From Agromyces intestinalis (GTDB lineage: Bacteria; Actinomycetota; Actinomycetes; Actinomycetales; Microbacteriaceae): 64,000 nucleotides of DNA. Each line of letters starts with the position of its first letter. The first letter of the stretch is position 1. Location: the NCBI RefSeq assembly GCF_008365295.1, contig NZ_CP043505.1, forward strand, positions 248,001-312,000, in the 5' to 3' direction. Made by a program: the position numbers and the translations under genes. The notes beneath the pieces are model-generated. The model was not told the DNA's origin. It worked only from the letters and a program-made list of their open reading frames with translations, and searched no databases. Shown one piece after another: positions 44,538 through 53,200 of this stretch.

Positions 44538-44912
44538 ATGACCGGCGACGAGGCATCCGCGCGCATCGACGCGTGGCTGTGGGCGGTCCGACAGTTCAAG
44601 ACCCGCTCGGCGGCGACGGCCGCCTGCCGCGCGGGTCACGTCCGGGTGAACGGCGAGCGGGCGAAGGCCGCCCAGCCGGTGCGGGCGGGCGACGAGGTCC
44701 GCGTGCGGGTGCACGGCGTCGACCGGCACCTGGTCGTTCGTCGCACGATCGTGAAGCGCGTCTCGGCGGCACTCGCCGCTACCGCGCTCGACGACCTGAC
44801 GCCCGCGCCGCCTCCGCGCGAGGAGGCACCGGCCGCGGTGCTGCGCGAGCGGGGCGCGGGCCGGCCGACCAAGCGCGAGCGGCGCGAACTCGACCGCCTG
44901 CGTCGACGGTGA
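44538..44912 (+). CDS. S4-domain RNA-binding protein (Hsp15/HslR-like)
   Basis: This 124-residue basic protein has an N-terminal S4 domain (about 8-60, ARIDAWLWAVRQFKTRSAATAACRAG followed by VRVNG) and a basic tail with RPTKRERRELDRLRRR, the architecture of Hsp15. That heat-shock protein binds stalled 50S subunits carrying a nascent chain. Whether the actinobacterial version does the same is not known. It is followed by the GNAT gene after 38 nt, which has its own leaderless promoter. Confidence 0.88.
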   Translation: MTGDEASARIDAWLWAVRQFKTRSAATAACRAGHVRVNGERAKAAQPVRAGDEVRVRVHGVDRHLVVRRTIVKRVSAALAATALDDLTPAPPPREEAPAAVLRERGAGRPTKRERRELDRLRRR

Positions 44913-44938
44913 GACTGGGGCGCATCGGGCGATCGGCG

Positions 44939-44944
44939 TAGCCT
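44939..44944 (+). promoter_or_regulatory. -10 element of a leaderless GNAT transcript
   Basis: TAGCCT lies six bases before the GTG at 44951. Confidence 0.55.
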
Positions 44945-44950
44945 GAACCC

Positions 44951-45244
44951 GTGGAGAAGCAGTTCGCACACGAGCCCGACGCCCACCGCTTCGTGCTGCT
45001 CGTCGACGGCCGGATCGCGAGCGTGCTCGACTACCGGGTGCTCGGCGACGCCGTGTCGTTCCATCGCACCTTCACCAATCCTCCGTACCGCGGCGCGGGC
45101 CTGGCCGGCGAGCTCGTCGCGTTCGCGGTCGACGACGTCGAACGCACCGCGAAGCTGAAGATCGTGCCGAGCTGCTGGTACGTCGGCGAGTGGTTCGATC
45201 GGCACCCCGACCGGGCGCACCTGCTCGACCCGCGGGTGGCCTGA
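44951..45244 (+). CDS. Short GNAT-like acetyltransferase-domain protein
   Basis: This 97-residue protein belongs to the minimal GNAT group (YjdJ-like), about half the length of a normal acetyltransferase. FHRTFTNPPYRGAGLAGELVAFAVDD contains the acetyl-CoA loop (R-G-A-G-x-A), and VPSCWYVGEWFDRHP is the typical C-terminal strand with a conserved cysteine. Substrate unknown. The NAD(P)HX epimerase gene begins two bases after its stop, so the two are cotranslated. Confidence 0.88.
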   Translation: MEKQFAHEPDAHRFVLLVDGRIASVLDYRVLGDAVSFHRTFTNPPYRGAGLAGELVAFAVDDVERTAKLKIVPSCWYVGEWFDRHPDRAHLLDPRVA

Positions 45245-45246
45245 CC

Positions 45247-45948
45247 GTGGTCGCCGGCTACTCCGCCGCCCAGGTCCGCGCAGCCGAGGCGCCGCACCTC
45301 GCCGCGGGCGAACCGCTGATGCGACGCGCGGCGGCCGCCCTCGCCGCCGCGATCCGTCGCGAACGCGCCGAAGGGGGCCGAAGCGGGCGGGCGGTGCTGC
45401 TGCTCGTCGGGCCGGGCGATAACGGCGGCGACGCACTCTTCGCGGGTGCCGCCCTCGCCGACGAGGGCGTCGGGGTACTCGTCGCCCCGGTCGCGCCGCG
45501 GCGCCACCCGGCCGGCGAGGCAGCCGTACGCGCGGCGGGCGCTCGGTTCGTCGGCGACGACGGGGCGGATGCCGCGGCGATCGCCGAGGCGGCTGCCGAC
45601 GCCGCGGTCGTCGTCGACGGCATCCTCGGTACCGGCACGAGCACGGCGCCGGCTCTTCGCGGCACCGCCCGTGAGATCGTGCGTGCCGTGCAGGCGCGGC
45701 TCGAGGCATCCGACCCTTCGGACCGGCCCGTCGTGATCGCGGTCGACCTGCCGAGCGGCATCCACCCCGATGACGGAACGGTGCCCGACCCGACCGTGCT
45801 GCGCGCAGATCTGACCGTGACGTTCGGTGCGGTGAAGGCCGGGTTGCTGCTCGAGCCGGCCGCGCAGTACGCGGGCCGGCTCGAGCTCGTCGACCTCGGG
45901 CTCGGGCCCGAGCTGTCGACCATGTCCCCGCTCGTCGAGCGGGCGTGA
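45247..45948 (+). CDS. nnrE: NAD(P)H-hydrate epimerase
   Basis: This YjeF-N-type enzyme epimerises damaged NAD(P)H hydrates so that the dehydratase can repair them. The 233-residue protein has YSAAQVRAAEAPHLAAGEPLMRRAA, the phosphate-binding VGPGDNGGDALFAG, and IAVDLPSGIHPDDG. Only the epimerase domain is present; no dehydratase (NnrD) domain is fused. The GTG at 45247 directly follows the GNAT stop; the open frame upstream is out of context. It is convergent with a transglycosylase-like gene four bases away. Confidence 0.9.
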   Translation: MVAGYSAAQVRAAEAPHLAAGEPLMRRAAAALAAAIRRERAEGGRSGRAVLLLVGPGDNGGDALFAGAALADEGVGVLVAPVAPRRHPAGEAAVRAAGARFVGDDGADAAAIAEAAADAAVVVDGILGTGTSTAPALRGTAREIVRAVQARLEASDPSDRPVVIAVDLPSGIHPDDGTVPDPTVLRADLTVTFGAVKAGLLLEPAAQYAGRLELVDLGLGPELSTMSPLVERA

Positions 45949-45952
45949 GCGA

Positions 45953-46777
45953 TCAGTACCAGTTCATCGACTGCGAGTGACCCCACGCGCTGCACGGCGA
46001 GCCGTACGCGCGCTGGATGTAGTCGAGGCCCCAGGCGATCTGGGTGCGGGCGTTGGTCTGCCAGTCGGCACCGGCGGTGGCCATCTTCTCGCCCGGCAGC
46101 GACTGCGGGATGCCGGTCGCGCCGCTGGAGGCGTTGTACGCCTGGTAGTTCCAGCCCGACTCCTTCTGCCAGAGATTGCTCAGGCACGAGAACTGGTCGG
46201 CGCCCCAGCCGTACTGCGAGGCGGCCAGGTCGGCGGCGTACGCGCGGGCGCCATCGGGGGTGTTCGCGGCGGCCTGCGCTGCGGCGGCGGCCGCGGCCTG
46301 CTCAGCCTGGACGCGGTCGAACTCCTGCACCGCGGCGAGCGCCTTCTCGGCCTCGGTCTTGGTCTGGACGGTGAGGTCGATGACCTTCTCGGTCGGTAGC
46401 GTCTCGTATTCGCCGAGCGACGCGACCGAGGCGGCGAGGCCCGACGCGTCGACCTTGCCGTCGGCGGCGGCGAGCGTGTCGGCCGCGACCGACAGGGTGT
46501 CCTTCGCGGTGTCGATGGCCTTCGCGGCGGCGATGTTGCGGTAGGCGCCGAGCTGGCCGTGGTCGAGGCCCGTCGCGTTCGTGATCGCGGCGGTCGCCTC
46601 GATGCGGGCCTGGCTTTCGGCCGCGGCCTGCACGGTGAAGCCGGTGCCGACGATGAGGCCGGCGGCGGCGATCGCGCCGGCGACGATGAGGCGTCGTCGG
46701 CCGGTGCGGTGGAGCCTCAGGCTCCGGCGGGTCTGGGGGGCGGTTGTTTCGAGCGTGTTCACATCGGTATTGCGCAT
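45953..46777 (-). CDS. Secreted transglycosylase-like (Apf C-terminal type) protein, copy 1
   Basis: The 274-residue protein has a basic start and a signal/anchor segment (about 30-52, ending in VQAAAE). A helical, Ala-rich middle with possible coiled coil (about 55-190) is followed by a lysozyme-like C-terminal domain (about 200-274): FSCLSNLWQKESGWNYQAYN, then GATGIPQSLPG, ending MNWY. The glutamate in KESGWN is the likely catalytic acid. A closely related protein is encoded at 50075-50977. The ATG at 46777 has no clear ribosome site and lies behind a long structured leader. Confidence 0.87.
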   Translation of the reverse strand: MRNTDVNTLETTAPQTRRSLRLHRTGRRRLIVAGAIAAAGLIVGTGFTVQAAAESQARIEATAAITNATGLDHGQLGAYRNIAAAKAIDTAKDTLSVAADTLAAADGKVDASGLAASVASLGEYETLPTEKVIDLTVQTKTEAEKALAAVQEFDRVQAEQAAAAAAAQAAANTPDGARAYAADLAASQYGWGADQFSCLSNLWQKESGWNYQAYNASSGATGIPQSLPGEKMATAGADWQTNARTQIAWGLDYIQRAYGSPCSAWGHSQSMNWY

Positions 46778-46829
46778 AGTTGGTTCGGGCGCTCGGATGG
46801 ATCGGAGATCCGGGTCGGGTTGCGCCCTC

Positions 46830-46928
46830 CGAGCCGGAGCGCACACACAAGTCCGACACTCTGCACGTCGAATCTGTACGGATCCTCAGTTCTGCCTGAT
46901 GAAGTCGTGGGAGCGCGACCACGCTCCC
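46830..46928 (-). promoter_or_regulatory. Structured leader of the transglycosylase-like gene (copy 1)
   Basis: On the minus strand this stretch holds GGGAGCG-TGGTCG-CGCTCCC (plus coordinates 46909-46928, 7-bp stem) and CTCCG-GCT-CGGAG (46830-46842). A TACAGA-like -10 lies between them. It could be an untranslated regulatory leader, but I could not match it to a riboswitch class. Confidence 0.3.
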
Positions 46929-46942
46929 TCGCCGGCACGGGG

Positions 46943-46948
46943 CAGAAT
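46943..46948 (+). promoter_or_regulatory. -10 element of a leaderless YchJ-family transcript
   Basis: CAGAAT lies six bases before the GTG at 46955. Confidence 0.5.
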
Positions 46949-46954
46949 CAGGGA

Positions 46955-47368
46955 GTGCCGAGTTCCTCCGAATCCGTCCGACGCCCCGCCGACGCCGACC
47001 GGTGCCCGTGCGGCTCGGGCGACGCGTTCGGCGCATGCTGCGCGCCGTTCCTGGCCGGCGCTCCCGCCCCGACCGCCGCCCAGCTGATGCGATCGCGGTA
47101 CACCGCGTACGTCGTCGGCGACGCCGGGTATCTCGTCGCCACGTGGCATGCGTCGACCCGGCCGACCGAGCTCGAACTCGACCCCGACCTCGAATGGCGG
47201 GCGCTCGCGATCCTGCGCACCGAGCGCGGCGGCCCGTTCGACCGCGACGGCGTGGTCGAGTTCGTCGCGTCGTGGCGCGACGGCGCTGAACGGGGTCGGT
47301 TGCACGAGACCAGCCGGTTCGTCCGCGAGGCGGGTCGGTGGTGCTACGTCGACGGCGAGGTCGGCTGA
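46955..47368 (+). CDS. YchJ-family protein with SEC-C-type zinc motif
   Basis: The 137-residue protein begins with a cysteine-rich SEC-C-like motif (CPCGSGDAFGACCAPFL, about 17-33), then the YchJ/NTF2-like domain with LMRSRYTAYVVGDAGYLVATWH and FVREAGRWCYVDGE. Proteins of this family bind zinc through the N-terminal motif; their function is not established. The frame is open further upstream, but the GTG at 46955 fits both the domain start and the -10 element. Confidence 0.9.
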   Translation: MPSSSESVRRPADADRCPCGSGDAFGACCAPFLAGAPAPTAAQLMRSRYTAYVVGDAGYLVATWHASTRPTELELDPDLEWRALAILRTERGGPFDRDGVVEFVASWRDGAERGRLHETSRFVREAGRWCYVDGEVG

Positions 47369-47393
47369 GCGCCGACGGCGGGACTCGCGGGCG

Positions 47394-48425
47394 CTACTCC
47401 TGCCAGTTCGCGGGGTTCTTGCGTGAGGGCTGCACGCGCGGCGGCTCCCCCGGCATCTTCGGGAAGTCGGGCGGGAAGGGCAGCTCGCCGAGTCCGTCGT
47501 CGAGGTCGCGGGCCCACCAGTCGAGCAGCGGGTCGATGCGCGCGGCCTTCGATTGCATGCCCGCCCACGGGTCGCCGCGTTCGGTGAGCCGAGCCGGCAG
47601 CGAGCGGATCGTGAATTCACGCGGGTCGGCGTCGGCGACCTCGCTCCACTCGAGTGGGCACGACACGCTCGCCCACGGCAGCGCGCGCGGGCTGTAGGCG
47701 CCCGCCATGGTGCGATCGCGATTGGCCTGGTTGTAGTCGACGAACACCCGTTCGCCGCGCTCCTCCTTCCACCAGGCGGTCGTCACCCGGTCGGGCATGC
47801 GCCGCTCGAGCTCGCGGGCGACCGCGATCACGGCATGCCGCACGTCGAGGAACTCGTGCTCGGGTTCGATCGGGGCGAAGACGTGGATGCCCCGATTGCC
47901 CGACGTCTTCGCGAACGCCGTCAATCCGGCCTCGGCGAGCAGGTCGCGCAGCGCGAGAGCCGGTTCGATCGCTTCGGCGTACCCGGTGCCCGGCTGCGGG
48001 TCGAGATCGATGCGCAGCTGATCGGGCAGGTCGGATGCCTCGGCCCGCGATGCCCACGGGTGGAACACGACGGTGTTCATCTGGGCGGCCCAGACGGCGC
48101 CCGCCGGCTCGTCGATCACCAGTTGCGGGTGCGAACGCCCGCTCGGATAGGTGACGGGCACCGCGCGCACCCACTCGGGAGCGCCTTTCGGCGGATTCTT
48201 CGAGAAGAACTGCTCGCCGTCGACACCGCCCGGGAATCGCTGCAACGACACGGGCCGATCGCCGTTCGCCTCGACGAATGGCTCGCCGACCGCGACCAGG
48301 TACTCGGCGAGCTCGAGTTTCGTGATGCCGACCTCGGGCCAGAGCACGCGCCCCGGGCTCGAGACGCGCACCTCGCGATCCCCTCGGGGGCCGGGCACGG
48401 TCAGGGTCACTGCGTCGGCGGCCAT
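47394..48425 (-). CDS. Stand-alone LigD-type polymerase/primase domain
   Basis: The 343-residue protein matches the polymerase domain of LigD, which fills gaps and adds nucleotides at double-strand breaks during non-homologous end joining. Visible are GRVLWPEVGITKLELAEYL, the catalytic pair in RIDLDPQPG, TSGNRGIHVFAPI, and VFVDYNQANRDRT. No ligase or nuclease domain is fused and no ku gene lies in the window. Such separate Prim-PolC-like enzymes in actinobacteria can also act in base-excision repair. The ATG at 48425 has a TAGCGT box seven bases upstream. Confidence 0.9.
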   Translation of the reverse strand: MAADAVTLTVPGPRGDREVRVSSPGRVLWPEVGITKLELAEYLVAVGEPFVEANGDRPVSLQRFPGGVDGEQFFSKNPPKGAPEWVRAVPVTYPSGRSHPQLVIDEPAGAVWAAQMNTVVFHPWASRAEASDLPDQLRIDLDPQPGTGYAEAIEPALALRDLLAEAGLTAFAKTSGNRGIHVFAPIEPEHEFLDVRHAVIAVARELERRMPDRVTTAWWKEERGERVFVDYNQANRDRTMAGAYSPRALPWASVSCPLEWSEVADADPREFTIRSLPARLTERGDPWAGMQSKAARIDPLLDWWARDLDDGLGELPFPPDFPKMPGEPPRVQPSRKNPANWQE

Positions 48426-48432
48426 GTGCGCG

Positions 48433-48438
48433 ACGCTA
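48433..48438 (-). promoter_or_regulatory. -10 element of a leaderless LigD-polymerase transcript
   Basis: On the minus strand TAGCGT ends seven bases before the ATG at 48425, just inside the stop region of the upstream gene. Confidence 0.5.
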
Positions 48439-48921
48439 CCGCACCGGCTGCAGTCGGAACAGGCGCACCACCCGGCCCGACTCGCGCTCGTAGTTGCGAT
48501 AACCGGGCCACTGCTGCTCGATGCGGGCCCACGCGGCGTCGCGCTCGTCATCGGGGATCGGACTCGCGACGACGCGCAGACGTCGGCCTCGCACGGTGAT
48601 CTCGGCTGCGGGGTGCGCGAGCAGGTTGTAGGTCCAGCCGGGATGCCGCTCGCGCGCGAAGCTCGTGCCCGCCACGATGGCGCGGCCGCGGCCGTCGGGC
48701 GTGTACATCAGCACCGTGTCGCGCGGCTCACCGCTCTTGGCGCCGACTGTGTGCAACACCAGCGACGGCACGAGCAGGCCGCTCACCTGAGCGCGACCGC
48801 CCGAGAGCCGGGCGACGAGCCGTTCGAACGGCGGCAGCAGCAGCGGGCCGATGAACCGGAAGAACCGTGTGCGGGTCAGCGGGGCGACGACGCGACGGAC
48901 GAGGCGCTGGGTGAACGGCAT
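48436..48921 (-). CDS. Deazaflavin-dependent nitroreductase family protein
   Basis: This 161-residue protein has the split-barrel fold of the Ddn family: VLHTVGAKSGEPRDTVLMYTPDG, then ARERHPGWTYNLLAHPAAEITV. Members bind F420 or other flavins and reduce varied substrates; some only bind lipids or haem. The physiological substrate is unknown. The ATG at 48921 has CAGAAT six bases upstream. Gap to the next gene downstream is ten bases. Confidence 0.88.
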   Translation of the reverse strand: MPFTQRLVRRVVAPLTRTRFFRFIGPLLLPPFERLVARLSGGRAQVSGLLVPSLVLHTVGAKSGEPRDTVLMYTPDGRGRAIVAGTSFARERHPGWTYNLLAHPAAEITVRGRRLRVVASPIPDDERDAAWARIEQQWPGYRNYERESGRVVRLFRLQPVR

Positions 48922-48927
48922 CCCTGC

Positions 48928-48933
48928 ATTCTG
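48928..48933 (-). promoter_or_regulatory. -10 element of a leaderless nitroreductase-family transcript
   Basis: On the minus strand CAGAAT lies six bases before the ATG at 48921. Confidence 0.5.
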
Positions 48934-48988
48934 CCCGCGACGGCGGCGCGACGCATCGATCGGAGCGACATCCGCCCGTGGCATCCGC

Positions 48989-50029
48989 TCAGGGTTTCAC
49001 CCGCTCGACCGCCTCGCGGGCCCTGAGCACCTCGGCGCCCGCCTCCTTCGCGAGCCGCTCGGCCCGCCGCAGCTTCCGCAGCGCCATCGATCGTGCGCCG
49101 TAGCGCTCGGCGACACGGTCCACCCGCTCCTCGACGCCGGTCACGATGTAGGCCGAGGCGATGAGGATGACCTGGGCCGACAGATTGAGCCAGATGAGCA
49201 GGGCGATGAGCGTGCCGAATGACGCGAGCAGCGGGTTGCTCCGCGCCCCGCCCACGAACAGGCTCGACAGCACCTGGAGCACCGTGAGACCGATGCCGCC
49301 GAGGATCGCGCCGCTCCAGAGGTCTCTCGCCTTCGCGCGCACGCCCGACAGCACCCGGAACAGCCCCGCGATCACCACTGCGTCGATCGCGAACGTGACG
49401 ATCACCGATACCGACTGGGTCGCGAAGCCCACCACCGGCGAGTTCGGGCCGACCCCGACGAGGTCGAGAATGCCGCCGAGCAGGATCGTGCCGCCGGCCG
49501 TCACCGCCGCCGACGCCGCGAGCAGGAGCCCGAAACCGACCGCGGTCGCGAGGTCGAGCAGCATCCGCCAGACCACGAACAGCTCGCTGTCGGGCTTCGC
49601 CGCGATCGTGCGGAACGCGACGCGCAGCGAGTCGATCGCCCCGATCGCGGTGCCGATGAGGCCGATGAGCGCGATCGAGCCGGCGATGCCGAAGGTGAGC
49701 GGCTGCACCAGGTCGTCGGGATCGATGAGCGCGCCCGTCCCGACCAGGCCCGGGATCGCGGCGTCGAGCGCGTCGATGAGCGCGTCCATCGCGTCGGGGT
49801 TGCCCGCGAGCCACAGGCCGGCGATGGCGAATCCGAGGAACACGCCCGCGAACAGCGAGAACAGTGTGCGGTACGTCACGCTGTCGGCGAGCTTCGGACC
49901 CTTGCTCTCGTTGTAGAGCAGGAACGCGCGGGCGGGCTTGGTGCTCAGCACCCATTCGATGAGACGACGGACGCCCGCGACCGGTCCGGATTCGGACTTG
50001 GTCGCGGGCGCGTCGGAGGGTTCGTCCAT
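48989..50029 (-). CDS. YihY/BrkB-family membrane protein
   Basis: The 346-residue protein has six membrane segments spread over about residues 50-295 and the family pattern ADSVTYRTLFSLFAGVFLGFA near the first span. GAILGGIGLTVLQVLSSLFVG and TLIALLIWLNLSAQVILIASAYI lie near the last ones. It ends with a basic, charged helical tail. The family was once called RNase BN by mistake; its function is not known, with transport suggested. TAGCCT lies six bases before the ATG. Confidence 0.9.
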   Translation of the reverse strand: MDEPSDAPATKSESGPVAGVRRLIEWVLSTKPARAFLLYNESKGPKLADSVTYRTLFSLFAGVFLGFAIAGLWLAGNPDAMDALIDALDAAIPGLVGTGALIDPDDLVQPLTFGIAGSIALIGLIGTAIGAIDSLRVAFRTIAAKPDSELFVVWRMLLDLATAVGFGLLLAASAAVTAGGTILLGGILDLVGVGPNSPVVGFATQSVSVIVTFAIDAVVIAGLFRVLSGVRAKARDLWSGAILGGIGLTVLQVLSSLFVGGARSNPLLASFGTLIALLIWLNLSAQVILIASAYIVTGVEERVDRVAERYGARSMALRKLRRAERLAKEAGAEVLRAREAVERVKP

Positions 50030-50035
50030 CCCGTC

Positions 50036-50041
50036 AGGCTA
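50036..50041 (-). promoter_or_regulatory. -10 element of a leaderless YihY transcript
   Basis: On the minus strand TAGCCT lies six bases before the ATG at 50029. Confidence 0.55.
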
Positions 50042-50074
50042 CGGGCGTCGCGCCCGCTCCCGACAGGGGTTGCG

Positions 50075-50977
50075 TCAGTACCAGCCCTGGGCGTTGAACG
50101 AGTCCCAGGCGCCGCACGGCGTGCCGTAGCGGCCGGCCACGTAGCCGAGACCCCACGTGATCTGCGTCGCCGGGTTGGTCTCCCAGTCGCCGCCGGCCGA
50201 GGCCATCTTGCTGCCGGGCAGAGCCTGCGGTATGCCGTAGGCGCCGCTCGAGCCGTTGGACGCGTACACGTTCCAGCCCGACTCGTGGTTCCACAGCTCG
50301 ACGAGGCAGCCGAACTGGTCGTCGCCCCAGCCGTACATCGAGGCCATCAGGCCGCGGGCGATGGCCTGGGCCTCGCTCGGGTTCGACGGGGCTGCGGGGC
50401 GCGACGAGGTCGAGGGGCCGCTCGAGGCGGCCTCCTCTGCGGCCTGCGCGGCCGCAGCCTCCTCGGCCGCCTTCGCCGCGGCGGCCTGCTCGGCCGCGAC
50501 ACGATCGAACTCGGCCACGCGGGCCTGCACGTCCTGGGTGAGCTGCTCGGCTTGCGTCACGAGCGTGAACACCCGCGACGGCGAGAGGCGCTCGTAGTCG
50601 TCGAGATTGGCGACCGTCGCGGCCAGCGCCGCGGCGTCGACCTTGCCCTGCGCCGCGGTGACGGCGGCACCGGCGCCGGCGAGGGCGGACTTGGCCTCGT
50701 AGGCGGCACGTGCGTCGAGCACGACGCTGTGGCTGGCGGCCTGGATCGTGTCGGCGTTGCCGGCGTCGGTGAGCACGCGCGTCTCGGCGACGCGGTCGCG
50801 CTGGGCGGCTACGGCATTCTGCGAGACGAAACCGACGCCCGACACGGCGCCGATGGCGACCACGGCGGCGCCGGTGACAACGCTCACCCGCCAGTCGTGG
50901 CGGCGGCGACGGCGGGCATCGCGGCGGGTGGGCTCGGTGTGGAGATCGGTGGAGATGGTGGAGGTCTGGTTCTGCAT
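50075..50977 (-). CDS. Secreted transglycosylase-like (Apf C-terminal type) protein, copy 2
   Basis: This 300-residue protein has the same layout as the one at 45953-46777: basic start, signal/anchor (about 29-52), Ala-rich helical middle, Ser/Pro linker and a lysozyme-like end (FGCLVELWNHESGWNVYASN, GAYGIPQALPG, ending AQGWY). The glutamate of HESGW is the likely catalytic acid. Start is uncertain: ATG at 50977 and GTG at 50986 lack ribosome sites, and the same frame stays open with coding-like Pro/Glu sequence to a GTG at 51118, adding 47 residues. Confidence 0.85.
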   Translation of the reverse strand: MQNQTSTISTDLHTEPTRRDARRRRRHDWRVSVVTGAAVVAIGAVSGVGFVSQNAVAAQRDRVAETRVLTDAGNADTIQAASHSVVLDARAAYEAKSALAGAGAAVTAAQGKVDAAALAATVANLDDYERLSPSRVFTLVTQAEQLTQDVQARVAEFDRVAAEQAAAAKAAEEAAAAQAAEEAASSGPSTSSRPAAPSNPSEAQAIARGLMASMYGWGDDQFGCLVELWNHESGWNVYASNGSSGAYGIPQALPGSKMASAGGDWETNPATQITWGLGYVAGRYGTPCGAWDSFNAQGWY

Positions 50978-51222
50978 ATCGTTCACTGGCGCACTGGGCG
51001 ACGGGCTGGGCTCGTCGGGCGCGGGCGCGGTCTCGTTCCAGTCGGTGACAAACGGATGCCTCGGGCGAGCCGAGGCGGAAGCAGTCAGTCTGCAGACCCG
51101 TTCTGGACGGTTCCTCACCTTTTTCTGGCAATCCCGTGGACAGGGTCGCGGATGCCGCAGTGGCGTGATAATGGTGCGAGCGCGCGGCTGGCAGATGTGA
51201 GAACGGCCGATCAGGGCCGAGT

Positions 51223-53034
51223 TCAGCTCTCCCCGCGCAGCTCCATGCTGATCTGCTCGGCGTCGAGCGCGTCGAGGGCGCTCGAGAGCGCCGAGGAGCT
51301 GTAGATGCCGTCGTCGCGGGCTTCGAGCAGCGCCTCGCGCTGGGCCGCGACGATCTCGAGGCGCAGTTGTCGCACGATCTCCCGGCCCTCCTCGCCCTTC
51401 GAACGCGCCGCCTCGGTTGCCTCGCGCCGATCGGCCGAGATACGACGGGCGACCTCGATGGTCAGGCGGTCCACCTCGGCGCGCTCCGCCTCGACGGCGG
51501 CCCGATCGATGGGCGCCGGCTTCACCAGCCGCACGAACCAGCCCAGGGTGCCGCCCTGGATGAGCAGCGACAGGGCGGCGACGAAGAACGCGGTGATGAT
51601 GAGCAGCGACCGGCCGGGGGTGTCGTGCGGCAGCGTCTGCGCCGCGGCCAGTGTGACCGCCCCGCGCATGCCCGCCCAGACGATGACCGCGCCCTCTCTC
51701 CACCCGAGCGGAACCGCGAGGAAGTAGTCGATGTCGGCGGCCTTGCGACGCAGCATGCGGCGTACCCGGTGCAGACGCGAGCCGTCGCCGCCGCGGTCTC
51801 GGCGCCCGCCCCGCCGACTGGATGCACCGGGCGTCGCCGTCCCGGGGGCGTCGGCGGCGCTGCCGGCGCTGCTGCCCGAGCCGGAACCGACCGCCGACGA
51901 TGCCGGCTCGGCGGTGCCCTCACCGCGTTCCGCCTCGGCCGCCTCCTCGACCTCGACGGCGCCCTCGGCGCGCTCGGCGAGGTCGTGCGCGTCGAGTCGC
52001 TGCTGGATCTGCTCGATGCGGGGCCGCATCGCCGCCGCCCGACGCCGTCGGCGCGCGAGGATCCACAGCGTGACGGCGATATAGCCAGCACGCACGGCGA
52101 TGACGGCGGCCAGCGCGGCGAGCGCGAGGAGCACGCCCACCTCGACGCCCAGCTGTTCGTTCGCGAGGTCGTCGATCAGGGTCGAGAGCTCGAGGCCGAG
52201 GATCAGGAACACGGTGCCCTCGAGGATGAGCTCGATCGCGCGCCAGTTCTGCGCGTCGGAGATGCGGTGGCCCGGTGCGAGGCTGCGGATCGCACCGCGC
52301 CCGGTGACGAGGCCGGCGACGACCGCGGCGACGAGGCCGGATGCCCCGAGGGCGTCGGCCGGCAGGGAGGCGAGGAACGGCACCGTGAACGAGATGACGG
52401 TGTTGACCGTGGCATCCTTCACGCGCGACCGCACCCACAGGTTGACGCGGCCGACGACCCAGCCGAGCACGACCGCCACGCCGACCGCGAACACGAAGTC
52501 GCCCACCACATCCCAGAACGTGACCGAGGCGGCGGTCGCCGCGATCGCCGAGCGCAGGAGCACGAGCGCGCTCGCGTCGTTGAGCAGGCTCTCGCCCTCG
52601 AGCACGGTGACGATGCGCGGCGACACGCCGACGCGCTTCACGATCGAGGTCGCGACCGCATCGGTCGGGCTCACGATCGCGCCGAGCGCGATGCCGAGCG
52701 CGAGTCCGAGATCGGGGATCAGCCAGGCGAACAACAGCCCGAGCACGCCCGAGCTCACCACGACCAGGCCGATCGACAATCCGCTGATGGCCCCGAACTC
52801 GCGCCGGAACTCCATCGAGGGCATGGCGATCGCCGACGCGTACAGCAGCGGCGGCAGGAGCCCGGCGAGGATCCACTCGGGGTCGATCTCGACGTCGGGG
52901 ATGAACGGCAGGAAGCTGACCCCGATGCCGAGCACGACCAGCAGCAGCGGCGAGGCGACGCGCAATCGAGGTGCGATCGTGGTGGCGGCGGCGATGCCGA
53001 GCAGCCCCAGCACGATGACGACGAGGACCTCCAC
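51223..53034 (-). CDS. Na+/H+ antiporter (NhaP/CPA1 type)
   Basis: The 603-residue membrane protein has about twelve spans and CPA1 motifs including [28 protein letters not shown] with the ion-binding aspartate, [16 protein letters not shown] and [16 protein letters not shown] charged Glu/Ala and Ser/Gly-rich cytoplasmic loop (about 390-490) is inserted before the last spans, and a charged C-terminal domain (about 540-603) may regulate it. The GTG at 53034 follows GGGAG six bases upstream; the frame upstream of that is not membrane-like. It is divergent from msrA. Confidence 0.9.
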   Translation of the reverse strand: MEVLVVIVLGLLGIAAATTIAPRLRVASPLLLVVLGIGVSFLPFIPDVEIDPEWILAGLLPPLLYASAIAMPSMEFRREFGAISGLSIGLVVVSSGVLGLLFAWLIPDLGLALGIALGAIVSPTDAVATSIVKRVGVSPRIVTVLEGESLLNDASALVLLRSAIAATAASVTFWDVVGDFVFAVGVAVVLGWVVGRVNLWVRSRVKDATVNTVISFTVPFLASLPADALGASGLVAAVVAGLVTGRGAIRSLAPGHRISDAQNWRAIELILEGTVFLILGLELSTLIDDLANEQLGVEVGVLLALAALAAVIAVRAGYIAVTLWILARRRRRAAAMRPRIEQIQQRLDAHDLAERAEGAVEVEEAAEAERGEGTAEPASSAVGSGSGSSAGSAADAPGTATPGASSRRGGRRDRGGDGSRLHRVRRMLRRKAADIDYFLAVPLGWREGAVIVWAGMRGAVTLAAAQTLPHDTPGRSLLIITAFFVAALSLLIQGGTLGWFVRLVKPAPIDRAAVEAERAEVDRLTIEVARRISADRREATEAARSKGEEGREIVRQLRLEIVAAQREALLEARDDGIYSSSALSSALDALDAEQISMELRGES

Positions 53035-53200
53035 GGCGCGCTCCCTTCCGTTCCCGTGCGTGCCAGTCTGTCGTACCCGGGGAGTCCGGCGCGACCACCG
53101 GCGCGCTCGGGAACAGGCGGGCCCATTCCGGCGTTGCAGCGGATGGCGAGGCATCCGGCTCCGATCGACGGAGTATCCTGCCTCGACGAGGAGGACGACC

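Noticed and set aside
46778..46960. c-di-AMP (ydaO-type) riboswitch
   Set aside because: Context is suggestive, but I could not match the conserved core by eye, so I report only a structured leader.
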